Part shown: piece by piece, positions 1-8,980 of the stretch
Layout of the letters: every line of letters starts with the position of its first letter
Position numbering within the stretch: position 1 is the stretch's first letter
Assembly: GCF_000263595.1 (NCBI RefSeq)
Contig: NZ_ADES01000012.1
Coordinates: 1-64,000, forward strand
DNA length: 64,000 nucleotides
Source: Gardnerella vaginalis 1500E
GTDB lineage: Bacteria; Actinomycetota; Actinomycetes; Actinomycetales; Bifidobacteriaceae
Reading direction: 5' to 3'
Made by a program: the position numbers and the translations under genes
Notes under the pieces: generated by a model
Told to the model about the DNA's origin: nothing
The model's input: the letters and a program-made list of their open reading frames with translations, nothing else
Database searches by the model: none

Positions 1-857
1 CCAGATATAACGCTTACTTTAGCTTTCTGCAATGCATAAACGCAGCTGCTCATTGTGGAACCCGTTGTAACAATATCGTCTATAATAATTGCCTCATGCT
101 TTAAATTGCGATTATTTGATTGTTTTTTTAGCTTGCGATAATTAACACAAAAGGCATGCGAAGCTCTTTTAGACCTACCTCTAGATCCACTAGTTTGAAC
201 TGATTTTGAACTAATACTTGAATCCATGCGAACAATATTCGCAACCTTAGCTTCAATACCTTCGTTACACAATTTTTCAGCAACAATATTAGCAATTGGA
301 ATAATGTGACGACGTCCGCGACGCCTTGTAGACGAAGATGAAGACGGCATAGGAACTACCAATATTGGCCCATTACTATTAAAACTATTCTTTGAAGAGT
401 TGTCTTTAATATTATTTCTAAAAACTTTTAATACAAGATTTGCAATAAGTAAGCCAAATATTTTGTCACATGCTGTATCTGCATGATCTTTCCACTGCAA
501 TATTGCGCGTCTAACAACACCCGAATAATCTCCGCAAGAATAACGATAACCAAAAGTCATGGAATTAAATTGAGCACGCTTGTTATGTTGAAAAGCGTCA
601 ACGCAATTTTCGCACAATACTAAATCAGGAGTATCGCAACCGGCACAGCCTCTTGGAAGTATCATATTATACAAAATAATTATTAAATTTAGCCAGCCGA
701 TTGAAGAATATACCTTTTCGCCAGCATTATTATTGCAAGATGCGCTATTGCAATATTTGCACAAAGATGCAGATGCGTGACATGCAACTCCCCTATTGCA
801 TGCCACGCTTTTAGCCTGCATCTTATTGTGGCTTATTTCATTGCGTCTCCCAGCCAT
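1..857 (-). CDS. comF: ComF family phosphoribosyltransferase-like protein, C-terminus cut by window edge
   Basis: ComF-type proteins are linked to DNA uptake and have a phosphoribosyltransferase fold. About 285 codons are visible and the gene runs off the left edge. The N-terminal half carries Cys pairs typical of the ComF zinc ribbon (ILPRGCAGCDTP then LVLCENC). A VVPMPSSSSTRRRGRRH segment matches the family's VP(x)S..RRRGR region, and the IIIDDIVTTGSTMSSC stretch near the edge is the PRPP-binding loop. The first ~55 residues, rich in Cys and Asn, are an unusual extension, so the true start may be the later Met of the YNMILPRG segment. The family call is firm; the role in competence is inferred. 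Confidence 0.85.
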   Translation of the reverse strand, partial: MAGRRNEISHNKMQAKSVACNRGVACHASASLCKYCNSASCNNNAGEKVYSSIGWLNLIIILYNMILPRGCAGCDTPDLVLCENCVDAFQHNKRAQFNSMTFGYRYSCGDYSGVVRRAILQWKDHADTACDKIFGLLIANLVLKVFRNNIKDNSSKNSFNSNGPILVVPMPSSSSSTRRRGRRHIIPIANIVAEKLCNEGIEAKVANIVRMDSSISSKSVQTSGSRGRSKRASHAFCVNYRKLKKQSNNRNLKHEAIIIDDIVTTGSTMSSCVYALQKAKVSVIS

Positions 858-940
858 AATGTAAGCATAAAATAGAATTATTTAACTATAAAAATAAAAA
901 ATGCCATTGTGGTTAAAAGCTATTTATTAAATATTTAAAC

Positions 941-1762
941 CTAAGCACTTAAATAATTAAGAACTTTAGTGCAAAGAGTTAAAGTATTTTCAGGATTTTT
1001 AACGCGCACGGCTAAAGCTCCGGTAAAAGCGGTTGGATAATCGTTACCGCCTGGTTCCATATGATCTCCAATAAAAGTAATTTTTTTAATAGAAAAATCA
1101 CAATATTTAGCTAATGTGAGTAATGCTTGAGCTTTATCATCGCCTCGCCTATACACGTCTACGCTCGTATCTCCTCCTTGACGAACCGCAAAATTCGGAA
1201 GCGATTGAGAAATTCTTTTAGCAAGCTGAGATTTTAGTTTTCCTTCTGGATCCCACGCTTTCTTATATTCAACTGGAGCAAGCTGACCCAATGCAGAAAA
1301 AGTTATTTGACTACCACGATTTTCAATTTGCTCTCCCCAAAGCATTGAATCTCCAGAAGCCTTCCACAACCCCATGCTTTCAGCACACTCCCGTATTACG
1401 GAAATAACATGTTCCGCTTGATTTGGATCAATTTTATGCTCATAAACACATTTCAAAGACTGTTTATTGTCGATTCTGTAATAGCTAGTGCCATTAGTAG
1501 GCATAATATGAAGATTTTCGAGATTAGTTCCTTCAGTAAGCATGTCTAGTATTTGACTTTTAACTAAAGATAATCTTCCGCCTGTAATAATAGCAACAGG
1601 AATTAAATCAACAATTTTACTAAAAGTCTCTGCCATTGAAACGAGCATAGGTTTCTTGGAACAAGCCAATGTGTTATCTAAATCAAAACCAATAAGAGAA
1701 GATTGGGCAATACTTAAGCCAAGATTTAACTCATTGCAATCATGCACTATTGGCTTAAGCAT
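941..1762 (-). CDS. HAD superfamily (IIB) phosphatase, phosphomannomutase-like
   Basis: This 273-residue cytosolic HAD hydrolase has motif I at its N-terminus (GFDLDNTLA, nucleophile Asp about residue 27). The C-terminal motif IV reads FIGDHMEPGGNDYPTA. GD..xPGGNDY is the signature shared with eukaryotic-type phosphomannomutases and sugar-phosphate phosphatases of subclass IIB, so the substrate is probably a hexose phosphate. The start ATG has a good ribosome-binding site (TTAGGAG). It lies between comF and a divergently read metallopeptidase-family gene. In mycobacteria mannose-phosphate enzymes sit beside the corresponding whiB/metallopeptidase region, which fits a cell-wall sugar role, but the exact reaction cannot be read from sequence. 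Confidence 0.8.
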   Translation of the reverse strand: MLKPIVHDCNELNLGLSIAQSSLIGFDLDNTLACSKKPMLVSMAETFSKIVDLIPVAIITGGRLSLVKSQILDMLTEGTNLENLHIMPTNGTSYYRIDNKQSLKCVYEHKIDPNQAEHVISVIRECAESMGLWKASGDSMLWGEQIENRGSQITFSALGQLAPVEYKKAWDPEGKLKSQLAKRISQSLPNFAVRQGGDTSVDVYRRGDDKAQALLTLAKYCDFSIKKITFIGDHMEPGGNDYPTAFTGALAVRVKNPENTLTLCTKVLNYLSA

Positions 1763-1870
1763 TCAGATTACTCCTAACTTTTAATACTATATAACAGTAT
1801 CCTATATTGTGCTTATATTGCACACACCGTAAAAATAAAATTAATAATTAAGATTGCCCTAGCCTTCACC

Positions 1871-1882
1871 TACAGTGTAAGT
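1871..1882 (+). promoter_or_regulatory. Candidate leaderless promoter -10 (TACAGT)
   Basis: TACAGT ends six bases before the ATG at 1883 and no ribosome-binding site is present between them. This spacing would start the transcript at the start codon, a common arrangement in actinobacteria. Read directly from sequence; activity is inferred. Confidence 0.4.
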
Positions 1883-2311
1883 ATGACAGGTGTAATTTGG
1901 GAGGAACGTCGCTATAGAAACCGCCACGGGCGAGGCTTACGCGCACCAATATTTGGCACTAGGCTTCCACAATACCGTACTGCTAGCGCAATGTTTGATT
2001 CCATGGTAGCTGCACAAATTCGACGCCTTAATGGAGCTTGGAAGGCTCTTACAAAAGATGTTCAATTTGCTGTAGAAGATGTTCCACCATCTCAACCAAT
2101 ACTGTGGGAACATAATAGGCGCATTATGTCTCAAGCATTCCCTGCAAGTAGAGGAATGCAAGCTAGAATTGTATTGTATCGTCTTCCCCTATGCACTCAT
2201 GTAACAAGCAGACTAGAGCTTCAATACGCTATTAGAGATGAGCTTGTGCAACGTTTAGCTGAATTATATGGGCGCAGGCCAGAAGAAATTGACCCTGATT
2301 GGGGAATATAA
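1883..2311 (+). CDS. Metallopeptidase-family protein (PF06262-like) lacking the HExxH zinc motif
   Basis: A 142-residue protein with the actinobacterial metallopeptidase-family architecture: an N-terminal RRRxRxGRGLR-like segment (here RYRNRHGRGLRAPIFG), a central VEDVPP, and a C-terminal ELYGRRPEEIDPDWG. In catalytic members the helix before the C-terminus carries HExGH. Here that helix reads AIRDELVQRLAEL, so both zinc-ligand histidines are absent and peptidase activity is unlikely. It is probably a structural or regulatory paralogue. It sits 7 bp from the convergent DUF5719 gene, in a region syntenic in content with the mycobacterial cell-wall/whiB neighbourhood. Confidence 0.75.
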   Translation: MTGVIWEERRYRNRHGRGLRAPIFGTRLPQYRTASAMFDSMVAAQIRRLNGAWKALTKDVQFAVEDVPPSQPILWEHNRRIMSQAFPASRGMQARIVLYRLPLCTHVTSRLELQYAIRDELVQRLAELYGRRPEEIDPDWGI

Positions 2312-2318
2312 TTATAGC

Positions 2319-3893
2319 TTATTGCACAATGTGATTGTCGCTATTAACATGCACCTGAGCTTGTTGCGGCTCCAATGATTGAGAAGCAAGCCAAGCAATA
2401 CCAGCAACATCAGCTTTGTCTAAATCATCTTTACGAATTCTTGCAGACAGAGAAATATTTTTGCTTGATTTAACAGTAAACATTACGGCATTATGAGATA
2501 TGTCTGATGCTGGAACGGTAACTACAGAATGTGCAGGAACGCTAACACGTTTCATTCCAGATGCGCCAACTGCTTGTAAGAATACTGAAGAATCAGAATC
2601 ACTTGTTGAAGCAATATATAAAGTCGTTTCTTCAGCGCTTACAGGAGAAACAATTGCGCTAATTCCTTGAGAACGAGATGCGCTAATAAAAGCAATATCT
2701 GATTGGACATCTTTACCATCTCGAGAAACAGACATCATTGCAGACGTTTTAACAGAGCCGGTAATACTTAAAGCATGAACTTTTTCTGGAACTTTTCCAA
2801 GATCAATAACTTGCAAATTATGAGATTTTACAGATAAATCTTTTACTGTTTGAGCTCCAGAATCATTCATCCAAGAAATAGTCACTTTACCGTCTTTATC
2901 TGGCCACACATATGCTTTTGCTTGTTCTGACTCATTAATTCCAGACAAAACAGTTTCGTAAGACATAGCGCTTAAAGCTCGAATAATATCAACACCTTTC
3001 ACTGTAAGTCCGCTCATATGAACCACTTTTACAAAAGCAGCAATAGGTGTTTGCTCACTTTCTACTTGAACGTACAATCCAGAAGATTTAGGCGCTGCAG
3101 CAGAAAGATCAAAATACGCGTGAGAGTGAGCTGGAACAGTAAAAGCACTTCCAGTAGATAGATTAATAGGATTACTTCCACGCTTAGCAGACCAAGCTCG
3201 CACACGCACTACTGTTGGTTTTGAAGCAGGATTAAAAGCCTCTAAACGAATAGAAACACCTTCACCTGACTCTGGAACCAAGAAAGTCTGTTTCATGGTA
3301 GGAATAGAGCAAGTTGTTGCGGACAATCCGCGAACATCACCTTTAGTTGCCCAAGATGCCATTGATGCCGCTATTCCTGTGCCAGAAGCAATGTTAGATA
3401 AACGCCCTTCTAAAACTTGCGCATCGTGATTTACATCTCCATCATAAGTAAGAGATGAAGTTCCGTCATTATTTAATTTTTTACTTAACAAAGTCGATTC
3501 GTCATTAGTATCACGAATATTGTGCACACTAGCACGATACACGTCACCAAAAGTCGAGTATCTAGCAGAAGATTGCAAGTCTCCTTCTGATTCGTTGTAT
3601 TGGCTATCTCCGTATTGCGCCAAATCAGGTAGCGATAATCTAATAGGACATACAGATTGCAAGCGGCTAACACCAACACTGTGAGAAACACTACTAGTTG
3701 GAGCATTAGCATTATCTACAAAATTAGGCATAGTGCAACACAATGCAACAACACAAGCAACTACTAAAAGGAATATTGCGCTAAATGTTGCAAGAGCAGC
3801 AACGCCAATCATTTTATTATGTTGCTTAATTTCTGATTGCGCAGGCACTTCACCATGCTTTGAACTATCATGAGGATTTTTACGCCAACTCAT
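2319..3893 (-). CDS. DUF5719 family membrane-anchored extracytoplasmic protein
   Basis: A 524-residue protein with a short cytoplasmic tail, one membrane segment at about residues 30-52 (ALATFSAIFLLVVACVVALC) and a long Ser/Thr/Ala-rich exterior domain with beta-sandwich-like character. This matches the actinobacterial DUF5719 family, found directly downstream of very large GT2 glycosyltransferases. Its start overlaps the end of the GT2 gene by 14 bases, so the two are translationally coupled and probably work together in exporting or attaching a cell-envelope polymer. Biochemical function is unknown for the family. Confidence 0.75.
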   Translation of the reverse strand: MSWRKNPHDSSKHGEVPAQSEIKQHNKMIGVAALATFSAIFLLVVACVVALCCTMPNFVDNANAPTSSVSHSVGVSRLQSVCPIRLSLPDLAQYGDSQYNESEGDLQSSARYSTFGDVYRASVHNIRDTNDESTLLSKKLNNDGTSSLTYDGDVNHDAQVLEGRLSNIASGTGIAASMASWATKGDVRGLSATTCSIPTMKQTFLVPESGEGVSIRLEAFNPASKPTVVRVRAWSAKRGSNPINLSTGSAFTVPAHSHAYFDLSAAAPKSSGLYVQVESEQTPIAAFVKVVHMSGLTVKGVDIIRALSAMSYETVLSGINESEQAKAYVWPDKDGKVTISWMNDSGAQTVKDLSVKSHNLQVIDLGKVPEKVHALSITGSVKTSAMMSVSRDGKDVQSDIAFISASRSQGISAIVSPVSAEETTLYIASTSDSDSSVFLQAVGASGMKRVSVPAHSVVTVPASDISHNAVMFTVKSSKNISLSARIRKDDLDKADVAGIAWLASQSLEPQQAQVHVNSDNHIVQ

Positions 3894-6800
3894 CTAATTC
3901 CTCCTCATGCAAATCGTCAGAGCGCTCAATCATATTATGTCGCCCAAAACGAGGAACAGCTACCAAGCAATATACTAGCAATACGATTGCAGTGGACACT
4001 ACCCAAGGTATTCTCCAAGTTAATGGCCTAGAACGATAATATGGGGATGTTTCTGAAAGCGACTTAGAATCTGGCATGCCATCAAACCTGCAATAAGTTC
4101 CTTGAGGCATAGATACTACTAATTGTGTGCTTTCAGATGCGTTTACATGCGCAATAAGACTATCCGTAGCTTCTTTATTTACCTTGCTTGGCTGAGGCTT
4201 GGAAGAAGGCTGAAGCAACTGCTGTATTGACATTTTTGATTCTGAAATTATTTTATGATTAACAGAATCTCCAACAATATAAATACCGCCAATACCTAAC
4301 TGCTTTAGCGTTTCAATTGCACTATTATCTGCATGAGATAATAGTTGAGCTGCAGCACGAGATATTGCTTTGTTGCTTTGAGAATTTCCAAATATTACTT
4401 GTCGTACACGAAGAGCTGGAGATTGATCAATAGAATCTCCTTTAGAAGTGCGCATAACAGCAATAGATAGCTCATGATTATCTTGTGCACGCAAAGCAAG
4501 TATGCGATGAGTATCATCCTTACGCAAGTAATCAGTTACAACCATAGGTAGGCCATTACTACTTGCAGAGATTGATGTTGCCGGACCGTTTAATACCGTA
4601 AAAAGACCCAAAAGAACAGCCATAGCTAACATTCCACTTGCCAAAGCAGCACGAGCAATACGAATTACGTGACGTATAAAACGCTGTGCAGATCTGCGCA
4701 TTGCGGCGCGCCTATCTGTACGAGTCTTATATTTTTCAGTAGATTTATAATCTTTATTCTTAGAAGCACGCAAAGGCTCAAAACGTCTAACAGCTTGGCC
4801 AGCAACCATGCACATGCATGCCAAAACACCAACAGTAGATAATGCGACGCCTGGCAAAACACTTGCAGCAACAGGGCCATTAATATCAGACGCAACAGCA
4901 ATACGCTCAGCAACTAGAGCCAACGTCATTCCGCTAATAATCACAACCCACATCATTCTAGAAACACGCATAGCAAACGGAAGAACTAAAGATGCCACAG
5001 CCATAAATACTGCGAGAACAGCAAAAATCAGCATAATTATTGTTCGCAAGCTAAGCAATGGAGTGCTAATAGCAAAATGCGCAGAAGTCATATTGAAAGC
5101 TTGAAGAAGAACATCAATATAACCTTGAGCACGAGGAGCACCCTGTATGCTCCTTAACGGAACAGACATGCTGGAGAACAATTGACGCCACATGCCCGAT
5201 TCTCCGTATCGAATAGCACTGCCTATTGTTGGAAGCAGTATCATAATCGACGGAATTGGCATAAGTAAAAACATAATCCTATGCGAACGCACCATAACAA
5301 ATGACGCAATGAAAATAACAACAAGAGGCAAAACAAGTTGAGGTTCTGCAGCAACAGGAATCATAAAGCTTAGTGCAGCAAATGCAGCGCATTGAACAGA
5401 AGGCACAGGACGAACAGGATCTTCTGTTACGTACATTCCAACAGCATGGAAAGCAAACGCAAATGCTGCAGGCAAAAATACCATCGTCATTAGCATTGGC
5501 AAATCGCCGCGAGCAAATAAACCAAAGGCCATTGCAATCATAGTCCAGCAAATTCCAGCACAAACACGCACAGTGTCGGAACGTGTAAACACGCCTGCCA
5601 ATGCCCAGAAGCTCAAACACATCGCTGGAGCGGCTAAGAAGAACATTAGTGTAATAGCAAGTAGCGGGTTTGCACCAACTAATACTGAAGAGAATAGCCA
5701 AATACTAAGCCACGGAGAAGGAGGAATAGCAGGGCCAAAGCCATCATCAGGAACCCATGATCCAATTGCAGCATTCCATAATTGATTAAAATCAGCACCT
5801 GTAGGAAGCCATTGCTGAGAATACCAGGATGCTCCACCTAAAATGTCACGCCAAGGAGAACCATATAAATGCAATATAACTGCGAAAAGCAAAAGCGACG
5901 CAAGAATAACGGCACTCCAACGTCTTAATACACGATCATGCAAATGACGTCTTGCTAAAGGACTTAATAACACACAATGCTGCTGCGCTTTGAACGCTGC
6001 ACTACGATCTTTCCATCGTGCAACTTGACGCCGGTCTGCGATTAGTTGTGTAAGTTTTTTAAGAGGAACACGAGTGTTTCTGGCTACTCTCCTACGAGCA
6101 AACATGGCACGCGGGAACTGAATAAGAGCAAGCCATGGCAAAATAAGACGCACCCAAGCAGCGTAAGGATGTTTAGCAAGCAAGGAGCGTAAAGCACCGA
6201 CTAACGCCACCGGTAAACTAAAAATCCACATAAATGGCCATAAAATCATACGTACATCAGTGTATTTGTAACGCTGATTGGCAATAAGCGAAGGAGCTAC
6301 ACCATGTCTAAGTCCGGATTTTTCTTCCGTCCTAGCCTCGCCGCCGCGAGTACGCAAACCCTCTAAACGAGCTCGTCTGTGAGCAATACGAGCAGAGGGA
6401 ACTACAACTACTCTCCCGCCAGATAAAGATACTCGACGACAAAAATCTCTAGATTCACCAAAAGTTGTCATCCATGGTTGCGTGCCACGCAAAGTCTGCC
6501 ACGCTGTCAATGTAACTAAAGCTCCAGCTAAAGATACTGCGTATACATCTCCACGACCGTCATACTGTTCTTGATCCGGTTCACCGTCAACGGTAAGAGT
6601 GTGAACGCTGTGATGCCAAGCATACATTCCAACATTGTGAAGAATATTTCCTTGCCAATCAATCTGTTTTGCGCCTAATACAGAAGCAGTAGGATTATTT
6701 CTCCAAGTTTCTCTTAATGCTTCCAAACAGTGCGAATCAGCCGGGCGAGAATCGTCATGAAGAAGCCACAATGCCGAAATTCCTTTGCATGGCATAAGCT

Positions 6801-7275
6801 TACGCAATGATTTCTCAATAGCATCACCAAAAGAGTGGGCAGAGGAAACAGGAATAATAACTACTCGAACTGTTTTTAATTCTAAATCGTTATTGTGTTG
6901 AATATTTGCCCTATATTTAGCGTCTCTATTATTGGCTTTGAATTTACTATTAGGATCAAGTAAATATCTATTAGATTTATTAGAAGTTGGAAGAACATTT
7001 CCTGAAAGCACGTTTGAGTCAATTTGTACTTCCATTGTTGTTTGCATAACCTGCTTAACTCTACTAGCGCAATCAACAATAACAAGAGTTCCTGGAAGAA
7101 CTGACTGATTTAATACAGCTTTTAAAGTATCTTCATAAAATCTTGTGTCACGCTCAACACACATCATCGCCATTATTGAAGAATCTACATCAGTAGGACG
7201 CGATGATTTTGCAGCAGAAAGAACTCGCAAAACTTCGTCTTCAAATGTACATGTATGAGCGGTTAGTAAATCCAT
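3880..7275 (-). CDS. Giant membrane GT2 glycosyltransferase
   Basis: A 1131-residue protein whose first ~300 residues form a GT-A family 2 domain. Features include VLPGTLVIVDCASRV near the N-terminus, an LWLLHDDSRP metal-binding DxD-like segment, and the acceptor-side TTFGESRDFCRRV. A long polytopic membrane region (more than ten hydrophobic segments) and a final exterior loop follow. Such proteins occur in actinobacterial cell-wall loci and probably transfer a sugar from a nucleotide or polyprenyl donor. A TTG at 7356 is in frame, but the ATG at 7275 starts the conserved region and is preferred. Coupled to DUF5719; divergent from the LCP gene. The substrate is unknown. Confidence 0.8.
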   Translation of the reverse strand: MDLLTAHTCTFEDEVLRVLSAAKSSRPTDVDSSIMAMMCVERDTRFYEDTLKAVLNQSVLPGTLVIVDCASRVKQVMQTTMEVQIDSNVLSGNVLPTSNKSNRYLLDPNSKFKANNRDAKYRANIQHNNDLELKTVRVVIIPVSSAHSFGDAIEKSLRKLMPCKGISALWLLHDDSRPADSHCLEALRETWRNNPTASVLGAKQIDWQGNILHNVGMYAWHHSVHTLTVDGEPDQEQYDGRGDVYAVSLAGALVTLTAWQTLRGTQPWMTTFGESRDFCRRVSLSGGRVVVVPSARIAHRRARLEGLRTRGGEARTEEKSGLRHGVAPSLIANQRYKYTDVRMILWPFMWIFSLPVALVGALRSLLAKHPYAAWVRLILPWLALIQFPRAMFARRRVARNTRVPLKKLTQLIADRRQVARWKDRSAAFKAQQHCVLLSPLARRHLHDRVLRRWSAVILASLLLFAVILHLYGSPWRDILGGASWYSQQWLPTGADFNQLWNAAIGSWVPDDGFGPAIPPSPWLSIWLFSSVLVGANPLLAITLMFFLAAPAMCLSFWALAGVFTRSDTVRVCAGICWTMIAMAFGLFARGDLPMLMTMVFLPAAFAFAFHAVGMYVTEDPVRPVPSVQCAAFAALSFMIPVAAEPQLVLPLVVIFIASFVMVRSHRIMFLLMPIPSIMILLPTIGSAIRYGESGMWRQLFSSMSVPLRSIQGAPRAQGYIDVLLQAFNMTSAHFAISTPLLSLRTIIMLIFAVLAVFMAVASLVLPFAMRVSRMMWVVIISGMTLALVAERIAVASDINGPVAASVLPGVALSTVGVLACMCMVAGQAVRRFEPLRASKNKDYKSTEKYKTRTDRRAAMRRSAQRFIRHVIRIARAALASGMLAMAVLLGLFTVLNGPATSISASSNGLPMVVTDYLRKDDTHRILALRAQDNHELSIAVMRTSKGDSIDQSPALRVRQVIFGNSQSNKAISRAAAQLLSHADNSAIETLKQLGIGGIYIVGDSVNHKIISESKMSIQQLLQPSSKPQPSKVNKEATDSLIAHVNASESTQLVVSMPQGTYCRFDGMPDSKSLSETSPYYRSRPLTWRIPWVVSTAIVLLVYCLVAVPRFGRHNMIERSDDLHEEELDELA

Positions 7276-7474
7276 AGTTACCAGTTTACGCAAGGGGTAG
7301 GTATCCAGCAAAACACGCCATAAATATATAGACACAATATTCAGGTTAAATCTCAATACTTTGTACTATAGTTAGCCTCTATATGTGTTCTTTCATGTAC
7401 CACTTTATTTCTGAGTGAACACAGATAAAAATTACGTAATATAAAAGGCTTTTATTATTGTGAAAGAAGGTACC
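7276..7474. promoter_or_regulatory. Divergent promoter region between GT2 and LCP genes
   Basis: This 199-bp AT-rich gap separates the minus-strand GT2/DUF5719 pair from the plus-strand LCP genes and must hold promoters for both. The LCP ribosome-binding site AAGAAGG is visible at 7464-7470. No clear operator was found. Confidence 0.4.
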
Positions 7475-8890
7475 ATGGTGACTTCACGATATCCTGAAGG
7501 CATGCGGTACCAGCGCAACTATGATTGGAATCGCGCAGTCCCACACCATAGTCTTGGCTACAAAGTTGTAAACCACGCTCGCACAATACTGTGCATGATT
7601 ATTGTTTTTATACTTACTTTCTTCTCAACTATTCTTGCAGCTACTTGGTTAGATTTTTCTTCAACTGTTAGCAATCGAGTTATAAACATCATTAGCGAAG
7701 ATAGTCAAGCACACCAAGTTATTGACGCAAATGCTGGAAAGCCTGTAACATTCCTAGTTCTTGGTCAAGATTCACGAGATGGAAATAATCAGAGTTTTAC
7801 GCACGATGGAGAAACAGGCGATCATCAATCTGACACAACAATGGTAGTTCAGATTAGTGCAGATAGATCCTATATGAATATTGTTTCTATTCCGCGCGAT
7901 TCTATGGTAAACGCCCCTGCTTGCGATACCACTAACGGAAAAATTCCTGCACGCAAGCACGTAATGTTCAACTCCATTTTTGCTATCGGATACGCGCAGG
8001 GAGGAGATTTAGCTTCGGCAGCATCCTGCTCACTAAAAGCAGTAAATTCTTTAACTGGCTTGAATATTCATCACTTTATTGTTGCTGACTTTAGCGGATT
8101 AAGTAATATGATTGACGCTATTGGCGGTGTTTCATTGTGCATTCCAAGCGACACTCGTGACGCTTATACGGGAGTGAACTTTAAGCAGGGTATGCAGCAT
8201 TTAAACGGCAGGCTTGCTACACAATATGCTCGAATGAGGCACGATACTGCAAGCGACGGTTCGGATATTATGCGCACAACAAGGCAGCAGTATTTAATCA
8301 AACAGCTTATGCATCAAGCTTTATCTAAGAATCTATTAACTCAAAGTGGCGAATTGTATCAGCTAGCTAAATCCGCTTTAAGTGCATTAAATATTAGCGA
8401 AGGATTATCTAATCCAAGTACGCTTGTTGGTCTTGCTTTAAGTATGCGCAAATTAGATACTTCTCATATTTATGCTCGAACTATTCCTGTTGTTCCTGAT
8501 TCTTACGACCCGAATAGAGTTGTGTGGTCTGACGAGGCGGATGACATTTGGGAAAAGATGCGAGAAAATAAACCTTTGACACTAAAACAGCAGTACGTAA
8601 AAAATGATAAAAAGCGTACTAAAAATTCGTCAAAGGATTCTACTAGCAACGAAGATATAAGCGAAAACGATAAGTTAAATAACTCTCCTGAACATAAGAA
8701 GCCTGCTGGAAAAATTAATCCAAAAACTGGATTAGTAAAGAACGAGCAAGGACAGCTTATAGATCCAAATACTGGAGGAATAGTAAATCCTGAAAATGGT
8801 ACTATTCACGATGCTCAAACTGGACAGTATGTTGGTATTGCAGACAAGTATGTTAATAACGTTTTATGTGCTGTTCCTCGTGGAAAATAG
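7475..8890 (+). CDS. LytR-CpsA-Psr (LCP) family glycopolymer ligase, first copy
   Basis: LCP enzymes move undecaprenyl-linked glycopolymers onto peptidoglycan or protein outside the membrane. This one has an N-terminal cytoplasmic tail, one membrane segment (about residues 38-60) and an exterior LCP domain with VTFLVLGQDSRDG, SIPRDSMV (pyrophosphate-binding Arg/Asp), IDAIGGV and YARMRHDTASDGSDIMRTTRQQ, all family hallmarks. After the domain comes a low-complexity tail with degenerate repeats (NPKTG, DPNTG, NPENG). The ATG at 7475 is preferred over a GTG at 7460 because AAGAAGG precedes it. Probably an operon with the next LCP gene 90 bp downstream. Confidence 0.92.
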   Translation: MVTSRYPEGMRYQRNYDWNRAVPHHSLGYKVVNHARTILCMIIVFILTFFSTILAATWLDFSSTVSNRVINIISEDSQAHQVIDANAGKPVTFLVLGQDSRDGNNQSFTHDGETGDHQSDTTMVVQISADRSYMNIVSIPRDSMVNAPACDTTNGKIPARKHVMFNSIFAIGYAQGGDLASAASCSLKAVNSLTGLNIHHFIVADFSGLSNMIDAIGGVSLCIPSDTRDAYTGVNFKQGMQHLNGRLATQYARMRHDTASDGSDIMRTTRQQYLIKQLMHQALSKNLLTQSGELYQLAKSALSALNISEGLSNPSTLVGLALSMRKLDTSHIYARTIPVVPDSYDPNRVVWSDEADDIWEKMRENKPLTLKQQYVKNDKKRTKNSSKDSTSNEDISENDKLNNSPEHKKPAGKINPKTGLVKNEQGQLIDPNTGGIVNPENGTIHDAQTGQYVGIADKYVNNVLCAVPRGK

Positions 8891-8980
8891 TTAAGTTTTT
8901 AGAAAATAAATATTTCTGAAAGCACATGTTGGCTTCACAATATGGTTTTAATAAAATAGATTAAAGCATTTGGAGGATGC

